Positions 27,726 through 41,954 of a stretch of 64,000 nt of DNA are shown here, piece by piece. Origin of the DNA: Echria macrotheca (Eukaryota; Ascomycota; Sordariomycetes; Sordariales; Schizotheciaceae); the NCBI GenBank assembly GCA_030411725.1, contig MU839827.1, forward strand, positions 1,426,001 through 1,490,000, written 5' to 3'. The translations under genes and the position numbers were made by a program. Below the pieces are notes generated by a model. The model was not told the origin of the DNA, did not search any database, and was given only the letters and a program-made list of their open reading frames with translations. The stretch's first letter is position 1. Each line of letters begins with the position of its first letter.

Positions 27726-30021
27726 TTAGGGTTTGAAGACGGCATTGGTCAAGAAGATTTCCTCGCCATTCGACACCTCCGGCGCCGGCGTGGCTGTAGA
27801 GAGGGGAAGAACAGTGCTCGAGCCCGACTTTTCTTCCTGGGTAAGAGCAGGCAGGGTGGTCTTGATAGGGGAGTTGTTGAGCAGCTCGTGGCTGCGCGCA
27901 CGATGGAGGTCCTTCTTCTCAGCTTCCGACAGAGTTTCCTCTTTGGTAGGAGAGATGTCACCTCCGTTGCTCATCTTGGAGATGGCATGTTCAACATCGG
28001 CAAGCAGAGCATACACGTCGTTGTCGGCGTAGATGCGGATTGTCTCGGCGCGACGGAGCTTGGTCGCTGGCGACTCCTCCTTGGCGCCGGTGGTGGCAGA
28101 AGCTGCAGCCTCAAAAAGAGGATGCTCAAGGATGGTAGATGGAACTTGGGCAACTACCCTCTGTGGGGAGGGCGATGAGGAATGAGTGTGGAGAAAGAAA
28201 GGCTTCGTCGGACTGCGGGGAGGGGTTGAGATGTTACCAAGCCCGGCTGTAGAATTCGGTGGCCGAACGCCCATGGCAAGCTGCAGGCTTTCGCTCACAC
28301 CAACCACACCCCCGGACGGAACTGCCAGTGTCGCGGCAGCGGCGACGTGCTCGAGCAGCTTCTGACGGACCCGAGTTCGCCGGTTCTCGGCTTGCTCAAG
28401 CTTGGCGACCCAGTCGTCAATGGAAGCATCAAGCTCGGCAAGAGCCTCCTCTTGCTTGAGCATCGAGTCATGGCTGAACTTGGCGGTCCGAGGAGACCTT
28501 AGGTATTGGCAGATGCGCGTGTGGAGATTGCGTCTGCCAGCCCTCAGGGAGGTGTAGGTGCGGCGAAGGTACTCTGTCCGCTCATCAAGCTGTCGGAGTT
28601 CCTACATGTCGTTAGCTATGAAGTACTTGGATGACGGGTCACATACTCTTGAAAGATTGTCAACATCATCCTTCCGCAGAACCTCAAAGCGTGAAGCCTG
28701 CTGAAGTGCCTGCTTCTGCAGCGCGGCCACCTCGGACTGGCTCAGCATGCTGACGGCCTCGCTCGCCTTCCAACCCTTGGGCAGCTGCTCAAAGGCCCGA
28801 CGTTCCGCGCTCTTGCTCCTCTTCGACCCTGCTCGCTTCAGAATGCTTCCCCCGTTGGAGTCGTTCCTCTTCCGCGGCCTGCCTCGCTCCATTATGCTTC
28901 CCGTGTCCGACTGGTTTCTCCTGTGTCCTGTAGGCGGCGCGCTTTGCGGTGGCTCCAGAGTCTCGGCCTTGGGCGTGACGGATGCTTCCGAAGCACCCTC
29001 CTTGGGTGTGCTGAGAACGGCGTAGTTGACTGGTCGTTCCCACGGCTTGGGAGATGATCGGCATTCGACCGGCGCGGATACCGGGGTGGGCAGAGTCGAG
29101 TTCGTCATGGTCGAGGTCGCGGCTGACTTGGGTGTCAGGGCAGCGGAAAGCGGCGTGAAGGGCGTTCGTATTCTCGGAGAATCATCGGTCTTGGCCGAGC
29201 GGATTGCCGGCTCTACCGGTGTGCTCCCTGATCGAAGGCGGTTGAGCGACACCTGTCGGTTGAGTCGAGGTACAGCTGCGTTCGGGGCGGGAATCACGAG
29301 GGGAGTGAGGCTCTTTGGCGACAGCGGTTGCCGTGCTTCTTGTGGTTCTTTCTGGTTGGATCCTCTTAGCTCCGCTCTCTCGTCCGGCGCCTGATCTCTT
29401 GATAGCGCCATGTGCTCGGCCAGATGGTGGTGCTTCCAGCCATGTGCCCCCGGAGCACTGATAGACCGTTCATGGAGAGGCGGCCGCCCTGGAATGGTAG
29501 CTAAGAGATATCAGCAGCGAACTCGTATCGATATCGGGCGTCACATACGGGAATCCATAGCTACTTCTTGGACTGTCGTCATGGGGCCAAGCTCTGGTAC
29601 GCTGATCTTCCGCCTGCGGGTCAGGTTATGCTCCTTGATGCGTATCCTTAAGCCGGAGCCTGGATTTGTCTTGTCGCTCTTGTCTCCATTCTGGCCCATG
29701 GCCAAGGCAAAGGCCTGCTCAGGATCCAAAGACTTGGGCGGACATGCAGGAAGCTGCTTCCCGGTGGGAAACAACTGATACTTCCTCTCCGCCTGGTGCA
29801 TTCTCCAAACAAACGGCTTGTTTTCTTGGGACGGGGACGTTCTGCCTAGCTACATTCGGGATATAGGTAAGCTTGGGCCAACGGCAAGTGATGATGTTAA
29901 AGTGGTTGCATACCGATTCATCGGAGGATTGTGGGGAGACGGCCTTTGCTATATAATTATTGAGGCAAAGCGAGAAGTCATCGGCTTCTGAGTCGAGCAG
30001 GCACGCGGCAATGTGAGCCAT
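27726..30021 (-). CDS. Uds1-domain protein (up-regulated during septation type)
   Basis: Four exons: 30021-29914, 29849-29549, 29500-28647 and 28601-27726, giving 712 aa. The introns are 64, 48 and 45 nt with GTATG donors. The N-terminus MAHIAACLLDSEADDFSLCL leads into KPFVWRMHQAERKYQLFP. A long Ser/Pro/Lys-rich, probably disordered region with many SP/TP sites follows. The conserved helical block runs from PKGWKASEAVSMLSQSEVA through LRKDDVDNLSRELRQLDERTEYLRRTY and LHTRICQYLRSPR to about LLEHVAAAATL. This matches my recollection of the fungal Uds1 domain, linked to septation in Aspergillus. A coiled-coil role at septa is inference from the name and the helices, and there is no enzymatic motif. 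The SP/TP density suggests regulation by CDK or MAPK phosphorylation. The upstream exons are inferred from splice signals and frame continuity, so the N-terminus is less certain than the domain. Confidence 0.82.
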
Positions 30022-33000
30022 TGGGACGGAAACCAGGCCGGTATGTGTGAGAGGTAGATAGTCACACTGGCCCGGAGGATGAGGTGCGGCTATGGGCCAG
30101 GAAGACGTTAAAGCTCGCGCTATACACCGGCTGATAGGCCGCAGGACTTGGTGAGGTTATATATGTATGCACTTCGAGACAGGACGGGCCAGGAAGTGCC
30201 TGCTTTTGAGTCGGGCCTAGCAAGCTCCTCGAGCTGGGTGCTGGGTATGCATGCCGCTCCGGTGTGGGTTCGGGCCAGGCCAGTCTCCTTTGCAGTCGAC
30301 AGGGAGGGAGACAGAGAGAGACTTCGAGGTGGCAAGCGAGAGAGACCAGGAAGGACAATGTCACAGTGCCGGACAGGGGAAAATAGACACATGGCGACCC
30401 CAGCCATTACTTGGTGTCCGGCACCGTGCAGGTCCAGAGGCCAAGGGAAAAGCACCGAATCCGGTGGTGAGGGAAGCAACCTCCCAGGGCAGTCTGGTTT
30501 CTCGGAGGTATCTTTGAGTGGGCTCAACACGAGGGTGACAGGAGAACGGTCTGAGACAGCGCCGCCGCTTGTCCCTGGCGGTACCCGGCCTGGCCGGGCT
30601 CGGCGAGGGGTACTCGGGCGACAGGGCTCGGGGGGCGCCGCCAAGCTGGCTGCGTGGTATCCCAAGCCCCCGGCGGCCGTCAGGAAGACGAAAAGCGACA
30701 GGCCGGATACCTTGGTGTGACAAGGCAGGCCAGGATGAGAAACGTTCTGCAGAGGGGCAGCAGCGTGAAACCGCTTAGGCCCTGCCTGCCTCTGCCACTT
30801 CTCCCACCTTGGCCGCCATCCCTGCCTCCTTGTCAGTACGTGCAGCCGCGGCAAGGGGTCTTTTAAGCCTAGCTCCACAGCGGCAGGGGCTTTCGCCGCA
30901 TCCATGCTTGTCCATATCTGCGTCTGCTAAGCGCATCCTTCAACCGAACCACCACCACCAGAGCAACACTCTTTGCGTTGGCTAAATGAAGGGTTTGCGG
31001 TACGCTGGGGTGCGTCCGAGTCCAGTGCATCCAGTGCTACTCCGCAGCAGCATCACGACGTTGAGAGCACCCAGCCAGCTCGCAATCCCATTTTTTCCAT
31101 CATGTCGTTCCGGGGACCCAGAGCCGGCCGTTGGTAACAAACGTGCAAAAGAGGACCAGCAAGTACGGATTACAGCGGGACGTCTGGTGTTGGCGTTCGG
31201 TCGAGATGCTGTAGTGACAGCCTCTGTGACACATGGCCATCATCCCGTCTGTCCTCGACCAGACCCTGAATCCGGATGGTGGAGGCTCACGGGTTCGCTG
31301 CGTATGCTCCAGATTCGTGGCCTCCAGTGGATATTTGCTGCAGAACGGGCGGCAGAGGCAAGCGCTGACACTGAGATTCTGTGGTTCTGGATGCAATCGA
31401 CCGTCCTGTTGCACTTGACCCCGCCTCTATCAAGAGGCTCGAGGGTTTAGACCCCTCCACCACTGCTCCGATCGGAGCTCACGGGAGCTTTCGTCCTCAC
31501 AGCAGTTCCCGGCTGTCTTGCGTAGCCGTACCATCGATCAGTGTTTCGCCGTCCGGCACTTGGCCGGGTCCGCCGTTGCCTTCTGGTCCTCTTGGTTCCG
31601 ACAACGATAACTCGACTGCCTCCGGACCCTCACGGGAAGTGCTCAACCCAGGACGGCCGGAACAGTCGCAGCATCTGGTCAGTGCGATTTGCTTGCATAT
31701 TCGGAGGGAGATGAATCTCCGCCTGCTGCGAGCACTTACGGACCGCACGGACGGATCGATTCGGTATGGTCTTCGTAGGCCATCCATTGGCCAGCAAGCG
31801 GATGAAGGAAGTAGAGAGGGCAAATCGGGCAGGCACACTGCTGAATGTGTGCTGTCTGAGAGCCGCTATGATGCTCCCTCTCAGTGGTCGAGACAAGCGC
31901 GGGAGCGCCTCAGCGGCCCCGCGTTATATCGAGAGAACGGGAACCCCTCACGGCCCAGAGATCTTCGGTTCAGTGGTCTGCTATACCCTCCCTCTCGCAT
32001 GTGCCGCGCCAATCTGGGGCATCGGAGTTCAAAATTCGGGGCCGTGAGGATGCCATTGTGCCATTGTGGTTGTGCAGATGGGCCGCGAACAGTGTATCAG
32101 GTGGGTGGCGAGGCTCGAAGTCGAAGGCAGCACTGTGAGCCGTGCTCTGTCGTCGACTGCGGAGTCGTGAGATCCGGAATGACAGGACTCGACTTTTCTG
32201 GAGAGTCAGGAAAATGGAGGGAAATCCTGGACAGCGGAGCAGAGAATTGTTTCGGGCATGACGCAGTGCATGAACGAGATCTCCAGAACCCCTCCAAAAA
32301 TTTGGGGCAAGTGTTCTCCACAGGCACCTGACAACAGCGCATGAAAGCAGTGGCAAAAGATATCTTGAAGCGATCTAAACACGACATCTTTGCGGCAGTG
32401 AGGCATTACTCGAGTAGTTCGCTCTGCTGATATTTTCTCGAAGATCTCAAGGCATTGCATCCACGACATCTACACCACACTAGCCTCAATGGCGCTACTG
32501 CCGCTGGGTCCCTCTTCCACGCTGGGACCAAGTGGGTTCGCCACTGTTATGCCGTCCTCCAAGCAGCCCAAGCAGAGTCCAAGTCCACTCTCGGTCCAAT
32601 TGGCCACACCACCACGCATCTTCCCCAACCTTTCGCATGACATGCAGAGCGGAAGCAAACCACTGCACAGCGGCGCCGAAAGTAGAAGCATTCTCTTTGA
32701 CAAGAACCCCTCGGCCCCAAAGCAGCTTCTGGTCTGACCTTTTCGGAGAATTCTCGTTTCACTGCCGACAGCACATCCTCCACGACTTTACCCACCCGAC
32801 CCGACTCGGCACCCAGAGTGTTTGACAGCCTCCCTCCCTCTTGCTTGGCTTTGTGTGTAAGTCTGATCGGGGTGCATCTCCCGTCCCGGGCCGCCCCCTT
32901 CGGCCGGGGCTCTCCAGGCCGACCCTATGTGGCTGGGCGAGATGTCGCCAGGCCGTGGCATCCTATGTCGATATCCCAATGTTCTGATTTCAACCGACCA

Positions 33001-36000
33001 GGCGAGACTCTCCCCAAACACAACTTCCCGTGAGGTGAAAAGCGCCGAAGGAGAGGGTCAGTGCGCCGACGGTTAAATCGCAATCTCAACTGGCAATGAA
33101 CCCTCTGTCCTGGTTGTCTACTGTCTACTGTCTAGGTTCTGTTCTGACATGGTTTCGCACAGAACCACGCGTCTCATGGCGATACAGTTCGGCCGAATTC
33201 CGAGGTATCGTCTTGCTGTTCCTGGGATCCATGCGGCGTTACGACGAACTGCAGAGAGCAAGGCTAGCCATCACACGAAGCAAGCCACAGATGCTCGTGA
33301 TATCTTTGGAGCTTGCAGCTTTTCCAAGCAGTCTGTAAGCGAGCTGTCAGAATCCCTTGTCGTCCGGATCTTCCGCCATGCCTGAAAACCCCGGCCCGCA
33401 TCAAGTCCCTGGCTGGCCTCCCTCGACGAGGTTGCGAGGTGCTGGTGAGTGCTCGGTGTTGTGCATCACAGCTTCGGCATAATCATCAATACTGGCTTCC
33501 TCGTGAAGGAGGTGCGGCGTCCCTTTACCCAAACATCATCGTGGACAAGCCGAGGATGGATAAACGTCGAGCAGTGAGTATATCCTCAACTCGGCAATCC
33601 GTGTATCGATAAGGGCGACGCTTCACTCTTGAGCGAGCGGGGCACAACTTGAACCGGGTTTGATCCAGGAATCTGCCGAGAGCAGAGACCACAATCGTAA
33701 ATGAAGCTGCAACAACGGCAAAGGTGTGGTCCCTGAAGTTCAACTTGGCTCTGTGTTCAGCGATAGTTATCGAGGTCGCTGACAAGTGGTTACTTGGATC
33801 CTGGTACGCTCGAGAAACACTGTACCAATGCCGGCCGATTCCCGTCGAAACAATGCGTTATTACGATGCTTCGCAGCTTTCGTCTGATGTTCTGCTCTCA
33901 GTCGGCCTGCCTGCATGCACTCAAGCATGCTTAAATTGAAAACTCCCGGTCTAATGCACGGCAGTCGCCCCGCAACACATGATGGCGCCCACTGCGCAGA
34001 ATAAGAATACAACAGAGACTGGTGTTGGCAAGTCCCCGCAGACCGTGGGGAGGGTAAGTGGTGGGAGATGATATTGACTCGGCATAGCTGCAGCGTGATC
34101 GACGACGGTCACCCGGTTCTCGACCTCGACAGCGTTGCCTCGGGGGCGCCTCCCGCATGAGAGCGTTGCATTTTGCGAAATCGTGAGCACACTGATAGTG
34201 GCGGTGAGTGTCCAATTCAAACACCTTCCATGGCACTGGCATCCAGAACCAGAATCTATGAGTGCAATACCGAACGTTGACCGAGGTGCAGGTATCTCGC
34301 CGCAGCCCACCCGTTGCTACTACGGTACTCCGCCGGTGCTTTCAACTTCGATCATGGGCATTCAGAAACTGACATGTCCACGGCAGGGTCCTTGAGGACC
34401 TTGGTCGAGAAGAACTGTATGGCCCGTGCCTGGATTTGCCCGAGCTGCATGCAGCATTTGATTGAGATACGCAGATTCAGCCAGGAACGGCCATCTTGCA
34501 GCTCCCGTTGTTGAAGTTGATGGCTTGCATGCTTCAAATGCGCAAAGTTTGGAGGCTCACCCCAGGAGCGCCGCTGCGCCCCGAACCAGCAGCGTGTCAG
34601 CGGTCACTCGCAGGCGGATGCGATGCGCGGACGGAGAGTGTGCATATAATTTCTTCGACATGATTTGCGTCGTTTACCCTTCCAAGTTTCACAGGAAGCT
34701 CAATATCTCGTCGAGCTCGTCGGCAGACCGTCGTCAACGTCGTCAACCAGAAACTTTGGGCGTGCGAGCCGAGTCCCGAATGAGGCCAGGGATCGTCCTC
34801 AGCCGATTTCGAAAAGTTGGTTGTGGATCTTCTGGTGCCGCGATCTCTCCGAGATCCCCAGGGGTCCCCCCGTTATTTGCGCCATTATCGACCAGGGCCC
34901 TGTGTGGTCGGCTCTCTTGCCGTCAGGTCCCGGCAACCCCTCGATGAACTGCCCAGTCGGAGCCCAGCCTCACCCCAGTGGACCCCGCCGATCCGGCCTG
35001 GCTTCCTGCTCGAGCATCATCACACCGAGACACCTTGATTCTTGCGCGAGATGCTCGACGCTCGCCTCCCAGGAGTCTCTGTACATACGGGGAATACGCA
35101 CCCCGTATTACCATCCCTTTGCATGCTATGGCCAGCAATGTTCTCCGCTATCAGATATCGGAAATATTCCAACCGACCGCGTCGAGACCGGCAAAACGAC
35201 GGGCGTCACTGTTGATCCCCGTCCGGGACCCGGGAGTGCGGGGCTAAAACGGTGTTTCACCAGCACGCGATTATCAAGCGACGACATGATTGGTCAATTG
35301 GAATAGCTCCGGGAAGCTCCCTGCAACAGCCAGCCAACCCCCTTTCTGGCGTTCGAGCTTGTTCCGCACCCACCTGTTCCCCCGGATTTCCCAGCCGTTA
35401 AGAATATCCAGTTGCAAGCGAATGCCCTCACATACCAGGTCCAGGCAAGCAACAGCCGTCACGGCACGAGATGAAGTGCTACGCTTGGACCACAGAGCGG
35501 CAAGGGAAGGACTCCGGGACAGGAAACGTTTTTGCTCGTCCAAGTGGACAGAGAGCTGCTGAGCTCGGTTGAATCGTTCACGACTCTCCCGCACGTGCAG
35601 CTTATCGATGCAAGCACTTTAACACTACGCTCTGGGCAAGTTTTGTTTCCGTCTGAAGTGTTTTGGGCAAATTGTGAAAAGCGGGTCGTCTTTTCCCTCT
35701 CGAAGCGGGAGACTTGTTTGGGGGGACGCTTCTTCTCTCGGCAGGGTTGCATCGTCTTTGCTGACTATCGAGGGGGTGGTAATCGCTCGAATTGTGCTGT
35801 TGCTTCTTCCCCCAACAAGGCCCCTCATCACATCGTACGATGGTGACGGCTGTGGTGGCAGTGGGGTAGCAACGGCGTGCTGCTGCTGCGCGGTGATAAT
35901 AATAGCGGTGCTAAGAGTTGGGGTAATGTAATCGGTAGGATTTACCAAGGGGCAAATTCCCCGCCGTCTTCGACACACGGACAGCAGTTTGCTCGCTGGG

Positions 36001-37478
36001 TACCTATTATGGGTTTTTCACCACCTAGTTGGGTATTGTGGCTGATATGATCGCCATTATACTCTTCGTATGTCATTAAGCGCGGTTGCAATGGGGCGCC
36101 TTCAACAGGAGGTGTCGATTTGGGAATGGTGATGAAAATACATGCAAAACAACTGGCAATTGCCAAAGCAACTGATCACCAACGGCGAAAGCAGAACATA
36201 CCTACCTACATGCACGTACCTATGCATATGTAGTAATGTGACGAGCACGGCGTTACAGCGTAGCAAGAGACACAGCACCGACCAAGCGTGGGATACGTGA
36301 CGAATATTTGCTTCTTCCAACTTGCAATCAAAGGTTATCACCACCAGTTACTGAGAGGAGTCGCATTTGAATCGGGCCTGCTTCCCTCTCATCAAACGAG
36401 CATTCCAAGTTGTTGCGGAGTTGCATCAGGAGATAGACAAGCTGGACAACGATCATGTCGCGATCGGTGCTTGCATGGCATTGCTGGCTCGTGGCAGCAA
36501 AAAAGGGGGAGGCCCGTGGCTGGTTATCGGACTCGAGATGCTCGAACAGTGCCAAGCAGGCGATCCGAGGAGTTGAAGATATCACGAACGCACTTGATAA
36601 CCTACTTGGTATTTGGAGGGAGCAAGCGACGTGCAAGTGTACGCAAGCGATCTCTGCTCTTGTTTCAAGACTTCTCGAACGATAGGAGGGCTTCTAGATT
36701 GCCCGTTTTCCTTGCATAGATCCACAGTAGTCTTGTTCGACAGCAGTAGCGGCGGCCGACGGCATGATGCATCGGTCTGTAGTCTGTAGCTTGGCGATAT
36801 CGATACGTATGTCTCATCTCATCTCCAGCTCCTCTCTTGTGCATGTCTAGCTCCGGCTCCGGTTCGTTAAGTGATCTGAGAATCCATCTCTCGAAGATAA
36901 GGCAGGACAGGCTCGGCGCGTCGCGGGGGGAACCCGGACAGGGCCGGCCGGACAAGGCTTGAGTTTGTTCGTTCTCCAACGACATGAGGCTACTACCTAA
37001 TTTAGTCTCAACACCGGACCAGACTTTACTCGTTAGGTGTAGGGGGCGGGGGAAACCACGTTTTCTATGGACGTGCGCTCTCTCCTTGAGAGTCTCGGCA
37101 CCATCGCGGACCATAAGGGGTAACTACCTGCTACAAGAGCCTGATGATGGAGCACCTACACATACTACCATCAAGTTGATGGTTGACGCTACACTAGGGC
37201 TTGTGCACGATGGGTTCTGGAGAATAGGATCCACCATTGCAGAAACGCAAAGGCAGCGTCTGTAAATCTCTTGCTGGTCACAGGGGCGCGGCATCACGGA
37301 TATCGGAGTCAGAATCGGTCGAGGCACAGACACGGCCAGGCCGTTCGCTCGAGTAATTTTTGCAAGAGAGCAAGTGCTTTTATGTCCGAGTTAGAGTTGC
37401 AAGCGCGAATGATAACTCTGGAATCCATTGACGACGGGCGGTTGCTGCAAGCCCTTGGACTGCTTGCAACGGGAAGTC

Positions 37479-37512
37479 GCAGCAGCAGCAGCAGCAGCAA
37501 GCAAGCAAGCAA
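37479..37512. repeat. Compound microsatellite (GCA)n-(GCAA)n
   Basis: About seven GCA units run into four GCAA units. Confidence 0.85.
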
Positions 37513-38357
37513 GTGTCTTCCCGCTGTTGCGTCAGGTAGGTACAGAATGTCTTTGATGCTGTACTGTACATAAGGTAATCCGGGGGACAGTATGCGGGCA
37601 GTGTAACAGAGGAGAAAAAAGAGCCAGGGCTAACGGTGAGAACACGGGCACTTTCTCGGTCGTGCCCGTTGAGGAGGACCAGCTCGAAGCATCGTGAGTG
37701 GTGCCAAAAGTACAGACCCCGGGCCACAACGCCCATGTTGCGCCAGCAGCTGCACGCTGTGCTCGCTTGGATGCGTGAGACCCCCGGGGCCTGGGGGTTG
37801 ATGGCGGAGTCGCAAGGGTGCCCGGTGCAACCAGTCGACGCCGGGGTTCCTGAGACAGAACGCTGTCCAGGGTCCGGGGGGGGCCTGGGTTGGTTTGGGA
37901 ACGCCTCCACCGACGACGGCCTTGTTGTCTTGGTAGCGGAGGGACGCCTGGACCACAAGGTGATCCTTTCGCTGTTTTTACCCCCCACCTCCACCTCAGA
38001 TTCATTGACATCAAGAAGGAGATTCCAGGGAAGAGGTTCGGAAGTCGGAGCAAATTTCTATGACATTGACACTTTTTTGACAGCGACAAAAAAAGAGTGT
38101 CCGAGGGAGGGTGGGGGGGGGGAACAAGACCCTGTCAAGAGCTCCGACAGCGAGGTCTTACGCTCCCGAATCGGCGGTTGCTCCGGCCGGATGCACCGAC
38201 TGCTTACTTTAGTACCGGTGAGGCTTCTGGGTGCAAAAGTTGTGAACATCACGAGGCTGTTTGCGCACATCTTTTGCTCCCCAAAATATTTCGTGTTTCT
38301 TATGTTGCCAATTCTGCTCAAGCGAGCACAGCACAGAGCAGAGAAAAAAAATCTTTT

Positions 38358-38359
<2 letters not shown>

Positions 38360-38410
<51 letters not shown>

Positions 38411-38573
38411 CGGGGGGGGGGGGGGGGGCGGGGGGGGGGCGGGGGGCCGNNNNNNNNNNATCTCGTCCCCCCAAAAATTGGCTTTTGCGTAGGGGCCCCA
38501 ACCCTCCACCCCCCCCACCCCCACCCCCCACCAAAAAACATCATTGTTCCCCCCCCCCCCCCCCCCCCCCCCC
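38360..38573. other. Assembly gap embedded in homopolymer G and C runs
   Basis: About 90 bases of nearly pure G (38360-38449), ten N (38450-38459), then C-rich sequence and a run of 25 C (38549-38573). The sequence here should be treated as unreliable. Confidence 0.9.
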
Positions 38574-39826
38574 AAATATAGGGGGTCGATACAAAGTCAA
38601 GTGTCATTTGGAAAGCACCTGCCTCTTTGGCTCATGATCTCGCTACGCTTCAGCAGACAATGTTGTGCATGATCACTGTGGGTTTTCTGGCTCCCCCAAA
38701 GGAACTCCATCGTTTACTGCTTTACTGCTAAGTCTGTCTGGACAAAACATTTTCCACGAAAAGTTAGCTCTAGTACGCGAAGAGACCGATCGTATTTGCG
38801 AGAGAAGAACCTGAGAGACACGGGAATGCTAGACAACAGCCAGCCGGTTGGATAATACCGAGCTCGATACTGAGCTATGTTTCGTTCCATGATGCTCCCT
38901 TTTTGTTTCTTGTTTCCCCGAGCCTCTCTTCTTATTCCTCCTTGGAATAACACAGCGGAATAAGAGTGATAACCCTCCAGGTTTCACCTTTCCGCCCCAC
39001 GGCATGAAAAGATTGGATGAAACACAGAACAGAACTTTGTTCGACAACGGGATTTCGTTTCGCTCTATCCTGCTCCGCTCCGCTCCGCTCGCTTGATAGC
39101 TAGATCGGTTGACCTGCGCCGGTCTCCCGCCGGCTGACAGACGACATTTGTCTCCTGCATCTATATCTCTGTTGTTGCTGTAGTTCTCGCCTTCGGTTTG
39201 TGATATTCCTTCCATAGGTACGCAAGAGCCTCAGGAGGTCTGCCATCGGGAGTCCAGTACAGTTACACGTTGGTCGACTACATATCCATCCACACGATGC
39301 CATCAAGAGGTAGTCCATAGCTTGTTCTCCCTTCTCCGCTGGAGAGAACCCTAATAGCAATCTTCCACGGAGCGTACATGATGGACATGCTTCTCTCCTG
39401 AACATCCACCAGCATACACCATGCATCCAGTCTGCTGGACTTCGGTTCGATATCTCTTCGCTATACACAGAAGGACCCTTGAGACCATCTGCCGCCAAGG
39501 GCATCGCACATCGGCTACATCTTGCATGCTGCTCTACAGAATGTACACAACCCCATGGCCGACATCTCCTGTACTTGCTCGATACCTACCTACATGAGAG
39601 TCGGTTGTTCAGAAGAACCGAGATATCCACCACCCACGGGGCACATCCAATACCATCCATCATCATCCCCTTACCCAGCCGGCACATTGAAACCGTGGCA
39701 TTGCATCCAGTCTGATGAGCTGGTGGTCCCTTTCGCTTGTCAATGGGATATTCAAAATCCACGGCACCTTACCCACGCAATAGATTGAAGGGAAGTGGAG
39801 GAGCGGCAGACGGGCAAGAGACTAGC

Positions 39827-39829
<3 letters not shown>

Positions 39830-39860
<31 letters not shown>
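39830..39860. repeat. CA dinucleotide microsatellite
   Basis: About fifteen CA units in non-coding DNA. Confidence 0.93.
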
Positions 39861-39865
<5 letters not shown>

Positions 39866-41946
39866 AGACTGAATAATAAGCTCCGACGATCTGTGCTCGC
39901 ACCGCCGGTTCTGCCAGTCTGGTGATGTCGATCCCGTCCACGGTCCCATCGGGCGTGTACACCATGCTTCGACTACCGGACGTGCGGTAGTTAGTCCCGA
40001 CCAGAGATCAAAAAAGGCGGGGTATGCTTCTCTTCATCTGTGCCCCTCCCCCCTTCTCACCCGTTCCGGCCGCTCTAGATTCATAGACAGAGGGAGAGAA
40101 AACGACAACTTCATCAAGTGTTGGGAAAGAGACTTCATCCATTCGGCCCTTCATCCTGATATGCCAATCACTTGACACTAACCCCAAATCACGGTCTAAA
40201 GAGGCTATGGGGGAAAAGTATCCGACTTGGAGGGTTGGGTTTTTGTTTCACAGGTGACAGATTTGGTCTGCCGGCCCACACCCCTCAAGTTGAGACAGGA
40301 TTCAGGACGAACTGCAGAGTCGAAGTGCCTGCAGTCGTCGGACTATTATTCAGCATTTGCCATTATCATAGCGGCGGCGCATATAGCTGTAGTCAAGCTG
40401 TAGAGGGAGAGCTCACGGCGCACCCTGTAATTTTACCTCGGACGCGGGGTTGCGATGGTTCATGTTAGCAGTGGCGTTTGTCCACCCACGGTCTTGGGTC
40501 GCAGTCTTTAACACTCCTTAGCCCCGGGGAACCGATGGGGTCCGTGTTTCTTGCGAACGGACTCCTTTTTGAACGGCAACTTTATTAATAGGAGAAGCGA
40601 ACAATGGGGTTCGGTCCCTCACCGGCATGTCGCACTCGAGCCTGTATTCAGTTATCTTCTCCGTGCTGTCAAAATGACAGGCGTTGACGCTAGCGACTCC
40701 ATCATTTCACCTCTTCCTTGGCTAACTTGACATCGCTTGGATAGCTTCAACCCGGGTCCCCGTGGTCATCACTGTGCGAGATTGAGCAATGCGCCACCTT
40801 GGTGACGAACCCAGCCAGGTAGAAGAGGGGCGCCTGAGTATCCGTCTCTCTCGGTGAGGGGCAACTTCAGACCGAGCCCACTTGGTTTCAGTGGTGACAT
40901 GCCTGACGACTGATCCCTACGCCATGTTTCGTAGATCAGTGTTTGGTGTTTCTTGCTTGCATTGAGCTTTGAACCGGAGCTCCCTCCACTAGGGAAGCCG
41001 AGCTCTTGATGATACCGGATGTCTATCAGATGCTGAAGGGCGTCTGTAATCTCGTCTCGATGGGGTCGTAGGACCTCGGACCCAGTTGTACTGCGGTTTG
41101 CAGCCCGCGACAACAGCTCGCGGATGGCTCGCGGCCCACCGGCGGTTCAGGGACGAAGTACACCGCGCTCAAGGTAGAAGGTCGTTGAGGTCTCGGAGCC
41201 CAGACGTCCCTATCTCATCTTGGCACAGATGCACCATCCAGCGCCGTCCCGCCATCCTCAAACATCTGAGGGGTTCCGGAGGCATCACGGCGGACCCTGA
41301 GGCTCGGGGAAGCTCGGCGGCGGGTTCTGAGCTCGAGCGGTAGCCGGCAGTTGGTGTCTCGCCTAAACAGGAGGCCGCTCAATGCCGCTCCCCGACCACG
41401 GCACCGCAAGCACATCCCGGGGACAATCTTCGTCCCATTGGACCTTGAAGCCTCCTATTCTTTCCCGTCCCGGGCACGCTGCCTCCTCGAGGCACAGCAA
41501 GGTGATGGAGCAGGCTCCCCCGCAGAGGACAGGGAACCACTTGGCTCGCTGTGATGGAGACGCGTCCTGGTCAGCAAGAATAGGTAGCTAGCTGCTCCCA
41601 ACCTCACACACTCATGGAGGGGGTCGTCGTCGAGGCGTCCAAGGCAATTGCGGGTTCTGGGTGACGGCCGACCAACCATAATGCCAGCACGGACGAGTTC
41701 GGGGCCTTGAAACATGTTTCGCGTCCGGGGGTTTGGGGGCTCGCTGCAACGGCAATTCTGGCCATCGCGACCTGTTCTGGATGACAAAGAAGGCTGGGTT
41801 GAGGGGTAGAGAAGGGAGGAATCAAATGGTCCGTCGAGAAATGAATGGCACGCAGTGAGTACAACCGAGTTGTGGAGATGACTGATGGATCGAACATTTG
41901 ATCGCGTCGAAGCATGAAACGGCCCGCCTAGATTGGCGCGCCATGG

Positions 41947-41954
41947 TCACGTGA
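41947..41954. promoter_or_regulatory. Palindromic E-box TCACGTGA upstream of the aminopeptidase gene
   Basis: A perfect TCACGTGA palindrome lies about 120 bp before the mitochondrial-type ATG (42072). This is the consensus of bHLH factors of the Cbf1 type. Function here is inferred only from motif and position. Confidence 0.45.

Noticed and set aside
30120..30905. 261-codon minus-strand frame upstream of the Uds1-type gene
   Set aside because: Pro/Ser/Arg/Leu low-complexity translation typical of GC-rich leader or promoter DNA, not joined to the downstream gene by a splice site I could accept.
31381..32331. 316-codon plus-strand frame
   Set aside because: The composition is random-like, there is no domain, promoter or splice support, and overlapping frames on both strands are equally open.
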